Source of the DNA: Paenibacillus plantiphilus
GTDB lineage: Bacteria; Bacillota; Bacilli; Paenibacillales; Paenibacillaceae
Direction of reading: 5' to 3'
DNA: 64,000 nucleotides
Assembly: GCF_927798095.1 (NCBI RefSeq)
Contig: NZ_CAKMMF010000005.1
Location: forward strand, 1-64,000
Made by a program: the position numbers and the translations under genes. Under the pieces are notes generated by a model. It saw nothing but the letters and a program-made list of their open reading frames with translations, searched no databases and was not told where the DNA came from. This document shows, in pieces, positions 24,260 to 33,944 of the stretch. Within the stretch, counting starts at the first letter, position 1. Each line of letters opens with the position of its first letter.

Positions 24260-25084
24260 ATGAGGCTAATTGCAATCGGTGATAATGTTGTAGATTATTA
24301 TCAGGACCAGGATATGATGTACCCTGGCGGCAACGCGTTAAACGTAGCGGTTTCGGCCAAAAGAAACGGAGCGAAGTGCTGTGCCTACCTTGGTATTATC
24401 GGAGATGACGCAGCCGCCAAGCACGTTATAAACTGTATGCAGCTGGAAGGCATCGATGCTTCGCGGATACGTCATACCTATGGGCCTAATGGAGAGGCTG
24501 TCGTAACTTTGAATGAAGAGGGAGATCGGATTTTTGTAGGTACGAATCGGGGAATTCGAATGCCGTCTCTCTTGCAGCTCAGGCTTACCGATGATGATTT
24601 ATCCTATATTGATCGTTACGATCTCATTCATACGAGTGTTAACAGCGATATTGAGCATGAGCTCCAGCGATTATCTCTCCGATTGCCGATTGCCTTTGAC
24701 TTCTCAACTAAGAAGCGTTGGGACGAAGCGTATTTGCGGCAACTATGCCCCTATTTAACCTATGCTTTCTTCTCAGGAAGCGATATGAGTGTGGACGAAA
24801 TAAAGGAGCTTACCGCACTCGTGCACGATTTGGGAGTAAAAGTGGTGGGCGTCACGCGCGGGAGTGAAGCGGCCCGATTCTCAGAGGCAGGCGTTCTATA
24901 TGAGCAGGAGCCGCTGCCAGTCCAAATTCTCGATACGATGGGCGCTGGCGATTCGTTTATCGGAGCATTTTTGGCAGCCTATCATGATTCTGGAAATATG
25001 AAAGCAGCCCTTTATCAAGCCGCTTGTTCGGCTGTAACGACATGTGAACACTATGGTGCATTTGGATATGGTAGGAAAAAATAA
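24260..25084 (+). CDS. frlD: PfkB-family kinase, fructoselysine 6-kinase-like (FrlD paralogue 1)
   Basis: A 274-residue ribokinase-fold sugar kinase. It has the FrlD-like start (IAIGDNVVDYY), the substrate loop PGGNALNVAVSAKRNGAK and the ATP/anion-hole motif DTMGAGDSFIGAF with the catalytic Asp. FrlD phosphorylates the C6 hydroxyl of fructosyl-amino acids before deglycation. It has its own promoter, operator and terminator, separate from the main operon. The second kinase at 25304 is closer to E. coli FrlD, so this one may act on a different fructosamine. Confidence 0.82.
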   Translation: MRLIAIGDNVVDYYQDQDMMYPGGNALNVAVSAKRNGAKCCAYLGIIGDDAAAKHVINCMQLEGIDASRIRHTYGPNGEAVVTLNEEGDRIFVGTNRGIRMPSLLQLRLTDDDLSYIDRYDLIHTSVNSDIEHELQRLSLRLPIAFDFSTKKRWDEAYLRQLCPYLTYAFFSGSDMSVDEIKELTALVHDLGVKVVGVTRGSEAARFSEAGVLYEQEPLPVQILDTMGAGDSFIGAFLAAYHDSGNMKAALYQAACSAVTTCEHYGAFGYGRKK

Positions 25085-25092
25085 AAGATAAT

Positions 25093-25137
25093 GCGAAGTG
25101 TATGTTAGTAAATCTATCATATACTTCGCTTTTTTTT
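25093..25137 (+). terminator. Strong intrinsic terminator after kinase 1
   Basis: Twelve-pair stem GCGAAGTGTATG/CATATACTTCGC with two G-U pairs possible, then eight T residues. Confidence 0.9.
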
Positions 25138-25200
25138 GGGAATTATAACCCCATGTAATTAAATATTACATTATGAAAACATTTTCATTTCGTAATCGGG

Positions 25201-25251
25201 TTGACTTGGGATGCAAACAGATGGTATATAATATTATATAACAACATATGA
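25201..25251 (+). promoter_or_regulatory. Promoter and GntR operator of the main Amadori operon
   Basis: TTGACT (25201-25206) and TATATAAT around 25225-25232 could be -35 and -10 with a long spacer. ACAACATATGA at 25241-25251 lies just downstream, near the start point. Confidence 0.55.
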
Positions 25252-25303
25252 AGAGTTGAGCTTGAAGATTTGCTCGGCTGAGGTTGTTGCTTAGGAGGGC
25301 GAT

Positions 25304-26086
25304 ATGAAGGTAGCGGGCGTGGGATTTAATTGCATCGATATTTATGAGGATTTAAACAAATGTTATCCAACCGGCAACAGCGTAGATTTTGTCATTCATA
25401 TGAGTCGATTAGGCGCAGAGGCTTCCATGGTCAGTGTTGTCGGCAGTGATTCTTATGGTGTCCTAATGATTGAGAAACTCCGGGATGAACAGGTGGATAT
25501 TTCCCATATGCATACCCGTGAGGGCAAGACAGCTATCTTCATAATGGATATGAACGGTAATGACCGCGTGCACAAAGAAAAGATTGAAGGGGTTATGGCT
25601 GATTTCGCCTTATCCGAAGAGGATAAACAATTTATCCAGAATCATCAGGCGATTCATACGAACCTGTCTGGTCAGATTACGGATCAGCTTTCCTGGTTCC
25701 GCAATCAAGGCATCGAGATTATTTTCGACTTTTCCACGAGGACCAACAAAGAAGTTGCAGCGCCTATATTGCCCGATACGGACTATGCTTTCTTCTCTTA
25801 CACACAAGAAGACGAGTATATTATGGAGTTCATCAAGTGGGCGCATCATTTGGGACCGCGAATCGTAGTTGTAACGTTGGGTGAACGGGGCAGCCTAGCC
25901 TATGATGGGCAAACCTTATTCAAGGGAAATATCGTTCCTTCTGAGGTGGTTAATACGGTCGGTGCGGGGGATTCGTTCTGTGCAGGATTTATGTACGGAC
26001 AGCTGAGCGGCTGGACGATACCTGAATCGCTCAAGAATGGAGCGAAGGTAGCTGCTGAAGTCGTATCCAAGTTCGAACCTTACTAA
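25304..26086 (+). CDS. frlD: Fructoselysine 6-kinase-like PfkB kinase (FrlD paralogue 2)
   Basis: A 260-residue kinase. It shares the long motif EGVMADFALSEED with E. coli FrlD as I remember it, plus VGAGDSFCAGF carrying the catalytic Asp and IIFDFSTR. It should phosphorylate a fructosyl-amino acid inside the cell to the 6-phosphate that FrlB cleaves. GGAGGG precedes the ATG. It is the first gene of a run of some fourteen plus-strand genes with mostly small gaps. Its glycine-rich substrate loop reads PTGNSVDFV rather than GGNAVNVAV, which may reflect a different amino-acid moiety. Confidence 0.87.
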   Translation: MKVAGVGFNCIDIYEDLNKCYPTGNSVDFVIHMSRLGAEASMVSVVGSDSYGVLMIEKLRDEQVDISHMHTREGKTAIFIMDMNGNDRVHKEKIEGVMADFALSEEDKQFIQNHQAIHTNLSGQITDQLSWFRNQGIEIIFDFSTRTNKEVAAPILPDTDYAFFSYTQEDEYIMEFIKWAHHLGPRIVVVTLGERGSLAYDGQTLFKGNIVPSEVVNTVGAGDSFCAGFMYGQLSGWTIPESLKNGAKVAAEVVSKFEPY

Positions 26087-26116
26087 CGAGCCCAGCCGGG
26101 AGAGAGGCGGATCAAG

Positions 26117-26989
26117 TTGATTATTGACGTACACACACACCCGATTTTTCATAAAGCAATCAGCGAGGATAAAGGAGTGCTGGACTATCGCAAGCAGCAG
26201 TTCGGCATTTACAAACAGTCGCCCGCTCCGATCGAGTCGGTGCTTCAGGAAATGGATTATATGGGGGTCAGTCGATCCATCCTGCTTCCCATTGATCTAA
26301 CGACACAGAGCGGCGGTTGGATCGTCTCGAATGAAGAGGTCCGAACAATTACGGAACTCGCGCCAGATCGCTTTATCGGATTCGCAAGCGTTGATCCATA
26401 TCGAAGTGATGCTGTGGAAGTGCTGGATCGGGCGTTCCGAGTGCTCGACCTGAAGGGCTTGAAGCTCCATCCTTCCAAGCAGAAATTTTATCCGAACGAC
26501 GACATCATGAAGCCCATCTATAAGAAATGTCTGGAATACGACAAGCCCATTATGTTCCATGCGGGTATGAGCTGGGAGCCGGATGCGCCGGCGAAGTATT
26601 CGCACCCTCTGCATTTCGAGGATGTAGCGATCGCATACCCTGAGCTTCGCATGTGCCTGGCGCATTTTGGCTGGCCCTGGATTCAGGAGACGGTCATGCT
26701 CCTGCTTAAATATCCGAATGTATTTACGGACACCTCCATTCTGCATATGGACAATGCTCTGGACTTCTATAAGCAAGTATTCAAGACCAATATGGGGCCG
26801 TTGTGGATTGAACGAAATTTGAACGACAAGGTGATGTTCGGTACGAACAGTCCGCGATTCAAGGCCAAACGTCTGCTGCCTGCACTCGAAGCGATGGAGT
26901 TTCGACCGAAAACGCTGCAGAAAATACTTGGCGGCAATGCGGAAGTCTTCTTGGGCGAAAGGAGGAATGAGCGGCCTTGGTTAAACTAA
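26117..26989 (+). CDS. Amidohydrolase-family metal-dependent hydrolase
   Basis: A 290-residue TIM-barrel hydrolase of the Amidohydrolase_2 (PF04909) type. It has the metal motif DVHTHP at the N-terminus, a Lys/His pair in LKGLKLHPSKQKF, MFHAGMSW, LAHFGWPW and the late metal Asp region (FTDTSI, FGTNSP). Members hydrolyse amides or decarboxylate. A role in trimming the amino-acid part of an Amadori compound is only inferred from position. Start is TTG with GAGAGGCGG upstream. Confidence 0.75.
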   Translation: MIIDVHTHPIFHKAISEDKGVLDYRKQQFGIYKQSPAPIESVLQEMDYMGVSRSILLPIDLTTQSGGWIVSNEEVRTITELAPDRFIGFASVDPYRSDAVEVLDRAFRVLDLKGLKLHPSKQKFYPNDDIMKPIYKKCLEYDKPIMFHAGMSWEPDAPAKYSHPLHFEDVAIAYPELRMCLAHFGWPWIQETVMLLLKYPNVFTDTSILHMDNALDFYKQVFKTNMGPLWIERNLNDKVMFGTNSPRFKAKRLLPALEAMEFRPKTLQKILGGNAEVFLGERRNERPWLN

Positions 26990-27405
26990 AAACGATCGTG
27001 CTGCGTTCCACGGCAGAATTTCAAATGATTAAGATTACGGAAGAAATCCGCAGCTTCATCGAGGAATGCGGGGTTCAGAACGGAATTGCTGCTGTTATCT
27101 CCGCGCATACAACGACGGGAATCATGGTTAATGAAGGACTGGAATGCGTGGAGACGGATATTGAAGAGCTGCTTGAACGTCTGGTTCCGAAAGATATGCC
27201 TTATGCCCATGCACACTTCCTTCCTTCGTATGGAGCGACGGGCAGCAATTCTCCCTCTCACCTGAAGTCGATGCTGTCCGGGAACAGCTGCATGTTCGTC
27301 GTTCAGAACGGCAAGATGATCTCTGGAGATGCACAGGATGTGTATCTGTCGGAATTCGACGGTCCCAAAAGCAGGAAGGTGCACATTCAAGTAATCGGTG
27401 AATAG
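26977..27405 (+). CDS. YjbQ/UPF0047 family protein
   Basis: A 142-residue single-domain protein of the YjbQ (secondary thiamine phosphate synthase) family. Hallmarks are ISAHTTTGIMVNEG, AHFLPSYGATGSNSPSHLKSML, GTWQ-like region replaced by GKMISGDAQDVYLSEFDGP. It overlaps the end of the amidohydrolase gene by 13 bases; GGAGG within that gene serves the TTG start. YjbQ-like proteins occur in some sugar-utilisation operons, but their physiological role is unclear. Confidence 0.8.
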   Translation: MVKLKTIVLRSTAEFQMIKITEEIRSFIEECGVQNGIAAVISAHTTTGIMVNEGLECVETDIEELLERLVPKDMPYAHAHFLPSYGATGSNSPSHLKSMLSGNSCMFVVQNGKMISGDAQDVYLSEFDGPKSRKVHIQVIGE

Positions 27406-27424
27406 GAAACGGAGTGAGCCCGTC

Positions 27425-28270
27425 ATGACTCATCTTAATCGGTCGCAAATAGCAGGAATGAACGAGAATTACCGGCTGTTTCCGCTGACTTACTTTCTGG
27501 ATTCCATGGTCGAGCTTGAGATTGAAGCAATCGAGCTGTGGGCGGGCGCGCCGCATCTATATATAGAAGATTTGCAGCTTGCCCAAGTGAGAGATATCCG
27601 CAAACAGATTGAGAGCCGTGGCTTAAAGCTCATCTGCTATACGCCGGAGCAGTGTCAGTATCCCTTCAATATTGCAGCGAAAGAGCCGCAGCTTCACCGA
27701 AGAAGCATGAGTTATTTCATGAAAAGTCTGGAGGCTGCCGCAGAGCTTGGAACCAACCTCTTTCAGACTGTGCCGGGCTGGGGATATTTCGATGAACCGA
27801 TGGAGGAAGGCTGGGAGCGAGCCAGAGATTCGCTTGCTGCTCTTACCGATCGTGCTGGTGAATTGGGCATAACGATCGTGCTGGAGCCGCTGGAGCGAAG
27901 GGGTACGAATCTCATTACGGATTTGCCGTCACTAAGAAGGATGCTTGAGGAAATCAAGTCATCGCATTTGAAGGTCATTATCGACACCTGCCCAATGGCA
28001 GCAGCGGGAGAATCCTTCGAGGATTATTTTCAGACCTTCGGCAAGGACGTCAAGCACATTCACTTTGTAGACAGTCTTCACCGGGCTTGGGGTGACGGAC
28101 ACTTTCCTCTTCCTGCATTTCTGAGGGACATCGATAATTACAGCTATGAAGGATATTTAACGCTTGAGATTTGCGCACGAAGCACGTTCGCCAATCCTGC
28201 TGAAGCGGTTCGCCAAAGTCTGGCTCACCTGTATCAGGAGATCGATCGTCTGAAGGAGGCGACCGCTTGA
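27425..28270 (+). CDS. frlC: FrlC-like sugar epimerase, paralogue 1 of 5
   Basis: A 281-residue TIM-barrel of the AP-endonuclease-2/sugar isomerase family. Signatures shared with FrlC are IELWAGAPHLY and YTPEQCQYPFN. All four metal ligands of the epimerase family appear: Glu in LEPLERRG, Asp in VIIDTCP, the second His of KHIHFVD and Glu in LTLEICA. FrlC interconverts fructoselysine and its C3 epimer psicoselysine. This paralogue looks catalytically complete. ATG 27425 is used rather than the upstream GTG. It is followed by a TGATG overlap with the next paralogue. Confidence 0.82.
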   Translation: MTHLNRSQIAGMNENYRLFPLTYFLDSMVELEIEAIELWAGAPHLYIEDLQLAQVRDIRKQIESRGLKLICYTPEQCQYPFNIAAKEPQLHRRSMSYFMKSLEAAAELGTNLFQTVPGWGYFDEPMEEGWERARDSLAALTDRAGELGITIVLEPLERRGTNLITDLPSLRRMLEEIKSSHLKVIIDTCPMAAAGESFEDYFQTFGKDVKHIHFVDSLHRAWGDGHFPLPAFLRDIDNYSYEGYLTLEICARSTFANPAEAVRQSLAHLYQEIDRLKEATA

Positions 28271-29115
28271 TGATAGAGTCAGGTATGAGAATAGCGCCTA
28301 TGAACGTGTTGTATAAATTTTTCTCGCTGGACTATTTCCTTGATGCCGTGGTCCGCAATCATTGTCGAACAATTGAACTGTGGGGCGGAGCGCCTCACAT
28401 CGATATCGAAGAGATCACCTCTGAGGAAGTCAGGCATTTGAAGAAGCGTATCTCAAGCCGGAGCCTTCAGGTGTGCTGCTTGACACCGGAGACGGGATTA
28501 TATCCGGTCAACATTGCATCAGAGGACAAGCTGACCAGCAAGAGAAGCGAGGCTTACTTAATGAAAGCCTTGGAGGTTGCCGCAGAGCTGGGCATTCCAC
28601 TCATGCAGGTCACAAGCGGCAGCGGGTATGATAACGAATCTGTCGATGAGGCGTGGGGCAGGTCAGTGGACATACTGGGGCGCATCGTTCTAAGAGCGGA
28701 GGCGCTCGGCATCGAGTTGGCGCTTGAGCCGTTGTCACGGCATGAATCCAATCTTGTCTATAATTCAGCTACACTCGGCCGAATGCTTGCTGACATCGAT
28801 TCACCTGTACTGGGTGTTCAATTGGATACGTCGGTTGCCGCCGCAGCCGGTGAGTCGCCATGGGACTACTTCCGTCTATTCGGAACACGCATCAAGCATA
28901 TTCAACTGATCGACGGACCGGATGGACATTTGGCTTGGGGAGATGGCAGTTTGCCGTTGGCTCAATACGGGGCAGAAGCCTGCGAGCACGGTTATACCGG
29001 CTCATTCGGGCTGGAGCTGTTCGACCATAAGTATTATGTGGAGCCGGACCAAGTGTTGGCGCGAAGCATTGGGGCGCTGCGGTCGTTGGATGTAAAGGGA
29101 GGGGGGCAGGCATGA
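28270..29115 (+). CDS. FrlC-like epimerase, paralogue 2, with altered metal site
   Basis: A 281-residue paralogue with the family motifs IELWGGAPHID, LTPETGLYPVN, LEPLSRHE, VQLDTSV and FGLELFD. The metal-binding His position, read from alignment with the other copies (KHIHFVD, RHVHFCD, AHIHFLD, VHVHFNE), is Gln here (KHIQLID). Activity is therefore doubtful or altered; the protein may have become a binding or regulatory partner. AGGAGG precedes the ATG by ten bases. Confidence 0.8.
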   Translation: MIESGMRIAPMNVLYKFFSLDYFLDAVVRNHCRTIELWGGAPHIDIEEITSEEVRHLKKRISSRSLQVCCLTPETGLYPVNIASEDKLTSKRSEAYLMKALEVAAELGIPLMQVTSGSGYDNESVDEAWGRSVDILGRIVLRAEALGIELALEPLSRHESNLVYNSATLGRMLADIDSPVLGVQLDTSVAAAAGESPWDYFRLFGTRIKHIQLIDGPDGHLAWGDGSLPLAQYGAEACEHGYTGSFGLELFDHKYYVEPDQVLARSIGALRSLDVKGGGQA

Positions 29116-29930
29116 AGAACGTATCCGTCATGAACTATAACTATCAGCGTTATCCGCTGGAGTATTTCCTGGATTCCATGAACCGTCTGAACGTCGAAGC
29201 CATTGAGCTCTGGGCGGCGGAGCCTCATCTCTATGTGGAAGATTTGCCGGCTTCCAGACTGGCCCAAATCCGAAGAGAAATTGTCAGCCGGGGGTTGAAG
29301 GTGATCTGCTTTACTCCAGAGCAGTGCGCCTATCCGGTGAATATCGCGGCTCGGGACGAAAGGCTGCGCAACCGAAGCATCTCCTACTTCAAGAAGAGTC
29401 TGGAGGTCGCCGCAGAGCTTGAATCTCCGCTGCTTCTAGTCGTTCCGGGGTCGGGATTCTATAACGAACCCAAAGAGGAAGGCTTCAAGCGATCGGCTGA
29501 GTCATTGCGGATACTCGGTGAAGAAGCAGAGAAGTACGGCATTCATATTGTGATGGAAACGCGGTCGAAGTATGGAACCAACCTGGTGAACACCAGGGCT
29601 GACCTTCGGAAATTGGTCGATGAAGTCAACTCGCCTTTTGTCGACCCGATGCTCGATACAGTTCCTATGTTTACGGAAGGCGAGGACGTGCGAGCGTGGC
29701 TTGATGATTTTGGGGATCGCCTGCGTCATGTTCATTTCTGCGATGGAGACGGGAAGGGCGGTTCGAATATGGCTGTCGGCGATGGAGTGTTCCCGATGCA
29801 GCAATATTGGGAGCTGTTGAATCGGGAGTATAACGGTTATTTGACCTTGGAGCTGGTCGTGAACCGTTATTATCTGGAGCCGGAGCAGGAGGTTCAGAAA
29901 TGTTTGGACCGGCTGCGTGCAATGCAATAA
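29112..29930 (+). CDS. frlC: FrlC-like epimerase, paralogue 3
   Basis: A 272-residue TIM-barrel epimerase that overlaps the previous gene by four bases (ATGA). Motifs are IELWAAEPHLY, FTPEQCAYPVN, METRSKYGTN, MLDTVPM, RHVHFCDGDG and LTLELVV, so all four metal ligands are present. The WAAEPH motif departs from WGGxPH, in the substrate-binding region, so its substrate may differ. Confidence 0.82.
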   Translation: MKNVSVMNYNYQRYPLEYFLDSMNRLNVEAIELWAAEPHLYVEDLPASRLAQIRREIVSRGLKVICFTPEQCAYPVNIAARDERLRNRSISYFKKSLEVAAELESPLLLVVPGSGFYNEPKEEGFKRSAESLRILGEEAEKYGIHIVMETRSKYGTNLVNTRADLRKLVDEVNSPFVDPMLDTVPMFTEGEDVRAWLDDFGDRLRHVHFCDGDGKGGSNMAVGDGVFPMQQYWELLNREYNGYLTLELVVNRYYLEPEQEVQKCLDRLRAMQ

Positions 29931-29966
29931 GGACCCTATCCGAATCATACTGAGGGGGATGAAGGC

Positions 29967-30806
29967 GTGGCTAAATTTGCAAATATGAATTTTCATTATC
30001 AACGTTATCCGTTCGATTATTTCCTCGATTCGACAGTCAGGCTTGGCATGCAGGCGGTAGAGCTTTGGGGAGGCGCCCCGCATGTCTATGTGGATGATGC
30101 TTCCCATGAGGATATTCTCTCTATGCGGCGTGAAATGAAACGTCGCGACCTTGAGCTCGTTTGCTTTACGCCTGAGCAGTGCATATATCCGATCAATCTC
30201 TCGGCCAAGGACGATACGCTGCGCCGCAGAAGCATCGAGTATTTCAAGACATGCATCGGCGTAACGAACACGTTGGAAACTTCTTTGATGCTGGTAACGG
30301 TAGGTTATGGTTTCTACAATGAGCCTGCTGAGGAGGCTTGGGCGAGAGGGCTTGAATCCCTGCAAATTCTTGCGAAGGAAGCAGAGGAACAAGGTGTAGT
30401 GCTTGCGCTTGAGCCGATGTCCAAAATGGGTTCAAATCTTATTACGGATTTGAAAACGCTTAAGAGAATGTATGCCGAAGTAAATTCCCCGGCCTTGAAG
30501 GTTCTAATGGATACCATTCCGATGACTCTCGGCGGCGACAGCATCGAAGCCTACGGCGAAGCCTTTGGCAACGACCTTGCGCATATTCATTTTCTGGACG
30601 GAGACGGGAAAACTTCTGCACATCTTGGATGGGGCATGGGCGTCTTCCCGCTGGAATCGTTCGCGGAAAGCCTGGCTGCAATTGGGTATGATAAGTATTT
30701 GACGCTCGAATTAATAGGACCCCAGTATAACTGGGAGCCGGAGCAATTTACGAGAAGCAGTCTGGACCGATTGTCCGAGGTATTCGGAACAATCACTGCT
30801 CGCTAA
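29967..30806 (+). CDS. frlC: FrlC-like epimerase, paralogue 4
   Basis: A 279-residue TIM-barrel epimerase starting at GTG with GAGGGGGATGAAGG upstream. Motifs are VELWGGAPHVY, FTPEQCIYPIN, LEPMSKMGSN, LMDTIPM, AHIHFLDGDG and LTLELIG, with a full metal set. It is the copy nearest to paralogue 3 by inspection (shared GDGK after the metal His) and probably arose from the same duplication. Confidence 0.82.
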   Translation: MAKFANMNFHYQRYPFDYFLDSTVRLGMQAVELWGGAPHVYVDDASHEDILSMRREMKRRDLELVCFTPEQCIYPINLSAKDDTLRRRSIEYFKTCIGVTNTLETSLMLVTVGYGFYNEPAEEAWARGLESLQILAKEAEEQGVVLALEPMSKMGSNLITDLKTLKRMYAEVNSPALKVLMDTIPMTLGGDSIEAYGEAFGNDLAHIHFLDGDGKTSAHLGWGMGVFPLESFAESLAAIGYDKYLTLELIGPQYNWEPEQFTRSSLDRLSEVFGTITAR

Positions 30807-30878
30807 GCGAAGAGGCGTTATGGATGTATGAATAAAGGCATTATCCGAATTCCATAATTAGAAAGCGGGGAAAGAAAA

Positions 30879-31793
30879 ATGAAAAACTTGATAAGCAATT
30901 CGATAATGGGCAAAGGCAAAGGGGTACTGCTTCTCTCAATCGTTGTGATGATGATTATTGCGGGATGCGGCAATGAGGGGAACAAAGGCGGCAATTCTGA
31001 TGCCTCCAAGGCGAACAATGAAGGAACGAAAGCAGCAAGTCCTGCAACAGACGTTCCAGCGCCGCCTGAAGCAGTTACGAAACGCGGCAAGCTTATCGTA
31101 GGCGTCAAGGTCGATTATCCGCCGCTCGGCTATCTCGACGCAAACGGCAAGAATGCCGGCTACGAAATAGGCGTTGTGAAGAAGATGGCGGAATATGCTT
31201 TCGGTGATGAGAACGCAGTAGAATTCGTTCCTGTTAATGCAACCAACCGGATTCCTTATCTGGAATCGAAAAAAATTGATTATATCGCGGCTACTCTGGG
31301 TGTAACGGAAGAACGTAAGAAGCAGCTTGATTTCTCGACCAACTTCTTCGATGGAGGAGCGGTAACGGTCGTGCTGAAGGATAGTGAAATTAAAGCAATC
31401 CCAGATCTCGCCGGCAAGAAGGTTATCGTAATTAAAGGCTCCACTGGTTCCACCTATCTTGAGGAAAACGTGCCGACTGCCGAGCAAATCAAGATTGAAA
31501 GCAATGCAGATGCACTCCGCGCATTGAAAGACGGTCGGGCCGATGCCATGTTCCATGACGCCGTATTGATGACTGAATTTGTAAGCACCTCAACGGATTA
31601 TACCATTGTGGGAGAACAGGTGGCATTTGCGCCGATGGCGCTGGGTGTGCGCAAGGATGATGCGGAGATGCTTAACTTTGTAAATGGCGCACTGGAGAAA
31701 ATGAGAAAAGATGATTATTTCAAAGTACTCATTGAACAGTATCTGCCGCAGGCGGGCGATCTTGACCCGATGGAAATGATTCCGAGACCGTAA
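30879..31793 (+). CDS. Polar amino-acid ABC transporter substrate-binding lipoprotein
   Basis: A 304-residue solute-binding protein. Lipobox IIAGC lies at about residue 29, followed by a low-complexity linker, then the SBP_bac_3 fold ([74 protein letters not shown]). This family carries polar amino acids, opines and related zwitterions, which fits a fructosyl-amino acid better than a free sugar. Its ATPase and two permeases follow directly. Confidence 0.9.
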   Translation: MKNLISNSIMGKGKGVLLLSIVVMMIIAGCGNEGNKGGNSDASKANNEGTKAASPATDVPAPPEAVTKRGKLIVGVKVDYPPLGYLDANGKNAGYEIGVVKKMAEYAFGDENAVEFVPVNATNRIPYLESKKIDYIAATLGVTEERKKQLDFSTNFFDGGAVTVVLKDSEIKAIPDLAGKKVIVIKGSTGSTYLEENVPTAEQIKIESNADALRALKDGRADAMFHDAVLMTEFVSTSTDYTIVGEQVAFAPMALGVRKDDAEMLNFVNGALEKMRKDDYFKVLIEQYLPQAGDLDPMEMIPRP

Positions 31794-31821
31794 ACACGAG
31801 GACAAATTGGGAGGGAACAGC

Positions 31822-32562
31822 ATGGAAGAGAGAAAACCCAAATTATCCATCCGCAATTTGCAGAAGCAGTTCGGAGATAACACCATACTTCGCGGTGTTG
31901 ATATCGATGTCTATTCACAGGAAGTGATCGTTATCATCGGACCAAGCGGATCAGGGAAGAGTACCCTGCTCCGCTGCATCAATGGACTGGAAAGCATTAA
32001 TGGAGGAGAGGTGTATATAGACGATTGTAAAATTGAGTATACACCGTCAGCTCTTCAGCAGGTTCGTCAGCGGATCGGCATGGTGTTTCAAAGCTACAAT
32101 CTATTCCCTCATCTAACGGTGATAGAGAATCTGCTTCTGGCTCCAATGAAAGTACAGAAACGGGCCAAAAGCGAGGTGCTTCCCCAAGCAAGAGAGCTGC
32201 TTGAGCAGGTAGGATTGCTGGATAAGGCAGACAGCTACCCTGCCCAGCTTTCAGGAGGCCAGCAGCAGCGGGTAGCAATTGCCCGCTCGCTGGTTATGAA
32301 CCCGGAGGTGCTGCTGTTCGACGAAGTGACCTCCGCACTTGATCCAGAGCGTGTAAGGGACGTTCTGGATGTAATGAAGGATTTGGCATCACGAGGCACG
32401 ACGATGCTTATTGTCACCCATGAAATGGGCTTCGGTCGCGATGTTGGCGACCGCATTATTTTCATGGATCAGGGTGTCATCGTAGAGCAAGGACCGCCTG
32501 AGGTGGTTTTCGGTAATCCGCAAGAAGAGCGTACCCGACAGTTTTTGCGGAATGCCATGTAA
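31822..32562 (+). CDS. Polar amino-acid ABC transporter ATPase
   Basis: About 246 residues: Walker [10 protein letters not shown], signature [12 protein letters not shown], Walker [15 protein letters not shown] and H-loop VTHEMGFG. It belongs to the GlnQ/HisP type. GGGAGGG six bases before ATG 31822 decides the start over an upstream TTG. It energises the two downstream permeases. Confidence 0.93.
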   Translation: MEERKPKLSIRNLQKQFGDNTILRGVDIDVYSQEVIVIIGPSGSGKSTLLRCINGLESINGGEVYIDDCKIEYTPSALQQVRQRIGMVFQSYNLFPHLTVIENLLLAPMKVQKRAKSEVLPQARELLEQVGLLDKADSYPAQLSGGQQQRVAIARSLVMNPEVLLFDEVTSALDPERVRDVLDVMKDLASRGTTMLIVTHEMGFGRDVGDRIIFMDQGVIVEQGPPEVVFGNPQEERTRQFLRNAM

Positions 32563-32589
32563 GTGACACCACAGTAGGAGGTGCTTGGA

Positions 32590-33318
32590 TTGAGCTTTGA
32601 TTTTGGTTATATTATCGACACATTGCCGCTGCTGCTTACCGGTCTGAAAATGACCCTTTTCATCAGTGTCTTCAGCATCCTCTTCTCTCTAATCATCGGG
32701 ATGGGCGGGGCTGTTATTCGAACATTGAAAATCCCGGTATTATCTCAATTGGTTGTTGTATATGTGGACCTGATCCGCAATACGCCGCTTCTTGTGCATG
32801 TGTTTTTTCTCTACTTCGGCCTTCCGGCATTCGGCATCAAGCTATCTGCGGTAGCTGTTGGCATTATCGCCCTCTCGCTTTGGGGAGGCGCATTCGCTGC
32901 CGAGAATTTCCGCGGCGGCACCGACGCTGTTCCGCATGCTTTAATCGAATCCGGTCAATCGCTGGGCTTGAGCACCTGGCAAATTGTAAGCCATGTCATT
33001 ATTCCGCTTGGCTTCCGAATCAGCTTTCCCGCATTCTCCAACACGGCGGTATCTGTTATTAAAAACTCCGCGTATATGACCAGCATCGGGGTTGCGGAGC
33101 TGACCTTTATGGCCGTAGACCGCATGGCATACGATTTCAAAACCTATGAGATGCTGCTCACAATAGCGGTCATATACTTGATTCTGATTTGGGGAACGTC
33201 CTATTTGTTTGGCCGTATCGAGCGCAAGCTTGATTTCAATAACAAGACGAAGAAAGGCAGTGGCTTGAATGGAAGTGTTATCAAGAAATTTGGACTTTCT
33301 TCTCGACGGACTGATTAA
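32590..33318 (+). CDS. Polar amino-acid ABC transporter permease 1
   Basis: About 242 residues with five hydrophobic segments and the HisMQ motif VDLIRNTPLLVHVFFLYFG, plus the EAA-like loop SGQSLGLSTWQIVSHVIIP that contacts the ATPase. TTG 32590 fits AGGAGG at 32576-32581. Its last 50 bases overlap the next permease gene, a sign of coupled translation. Confidence 0.9.
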   Translation: MSFDFGYIIDTLPLLLTGLKMTLFISVFSILFSLIIGMGGAVIRTLKIPVLSQLVVVYVDLIRNTPLLVHVFFLYFGLPAFGIKLSAVAVGIIALSLWGGAFAAENFRGGTDAVPHALIESGQSLGLSTWQIVSHVIIPLGFRISFPAFSNTAVSVIKNSAYMTSIGVAELTFMAVDRMAYDFKTYEMLLTIAVIYLILIWGTSYLFGRIERKLDFNNKTKKGSGLNGSVIKKFGLSSRRTD

Positions 33319-33922
33319 TACGATCCTATTAAGCTTAAGCTGCATTGGGATTGCGCTTGTAGTTGGAATTGTGATCGGTGTGCTGCAAACGAACAAAAAC
33401 CGGCTCATTAAGCTGCTTTCACGGGGCTATGCCGAGCTGTTCCGGGGCCTTCCCATCGTAATAACCCTGTTTCTTGTTTTCTTTCTCTTGCCTGAATTCG
33501 GTGTGAATGTGAATAGTTATATTTCTGCAATGATTGCGCTCAGCCTGTGGAGCAGCGCGAATATTTCCGTAGCTGTGCGCGGCGCGATCCAATCCATTCC
33601 CCCGACACAAATGGAAGCGAGCTTGGCACTCGGCTTGAGTTCCTATCAAACGATGCGCTACGTCATTTTACCGCAGGCGGTTCGTCGCATGCTTCCTTCT
33701 GTAATCGGTCTAATGTCAAATCTGGTCCAATCGACGTCGCTTTCGGTACTCATCGGCAATCTGGATTTTCTGAAATCAGCCCAGCTTATCATTGAGCGGG
33801 TCGAGTTGATGGAAGGCTTGTCGATTGCTACTCAGATGTACATGTTAGTATTAGCGGTTTATTTTATCATTTGCTACCCGCTATCGATATTGGCGAAAAG
33901 AGTCGAACGCATCTATCGCTAA
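33269..33922 (+). CDS. Polar amino-acid ABC transporter permease 2
   Basis: A 217-residue HisMQ-family permease with five segments, the motif RGLPIVITLFLVFF and the ATPase-contact loop ASLALGLSSYQTMRYVILPQA. It pairs with permease 1 to form a heterodimeric channel. Confidence 0.9.
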   Translation: MEVLSRNLDFLLDGLINTILLSLSCIGIALVVGIVIGVLQTNKNRLIKLLSRGYAELFRGLPIVITLFLVFFLLPEFGVNVNSYISAMIALSLWSSANISVAVRGAIQSIPPTQMEASLALGLSSYQTMRYVILPQAVRRMLPSVIGLMSNLVQSTSLSVLIGNLDFLKSAQLIIERVELMEGLSIATQMYMLVLAVYFIICYPLSILAKRVERIYR

Positions 33923-33944
33923 GTCTTCGGGAGGTCTGAAGAGA

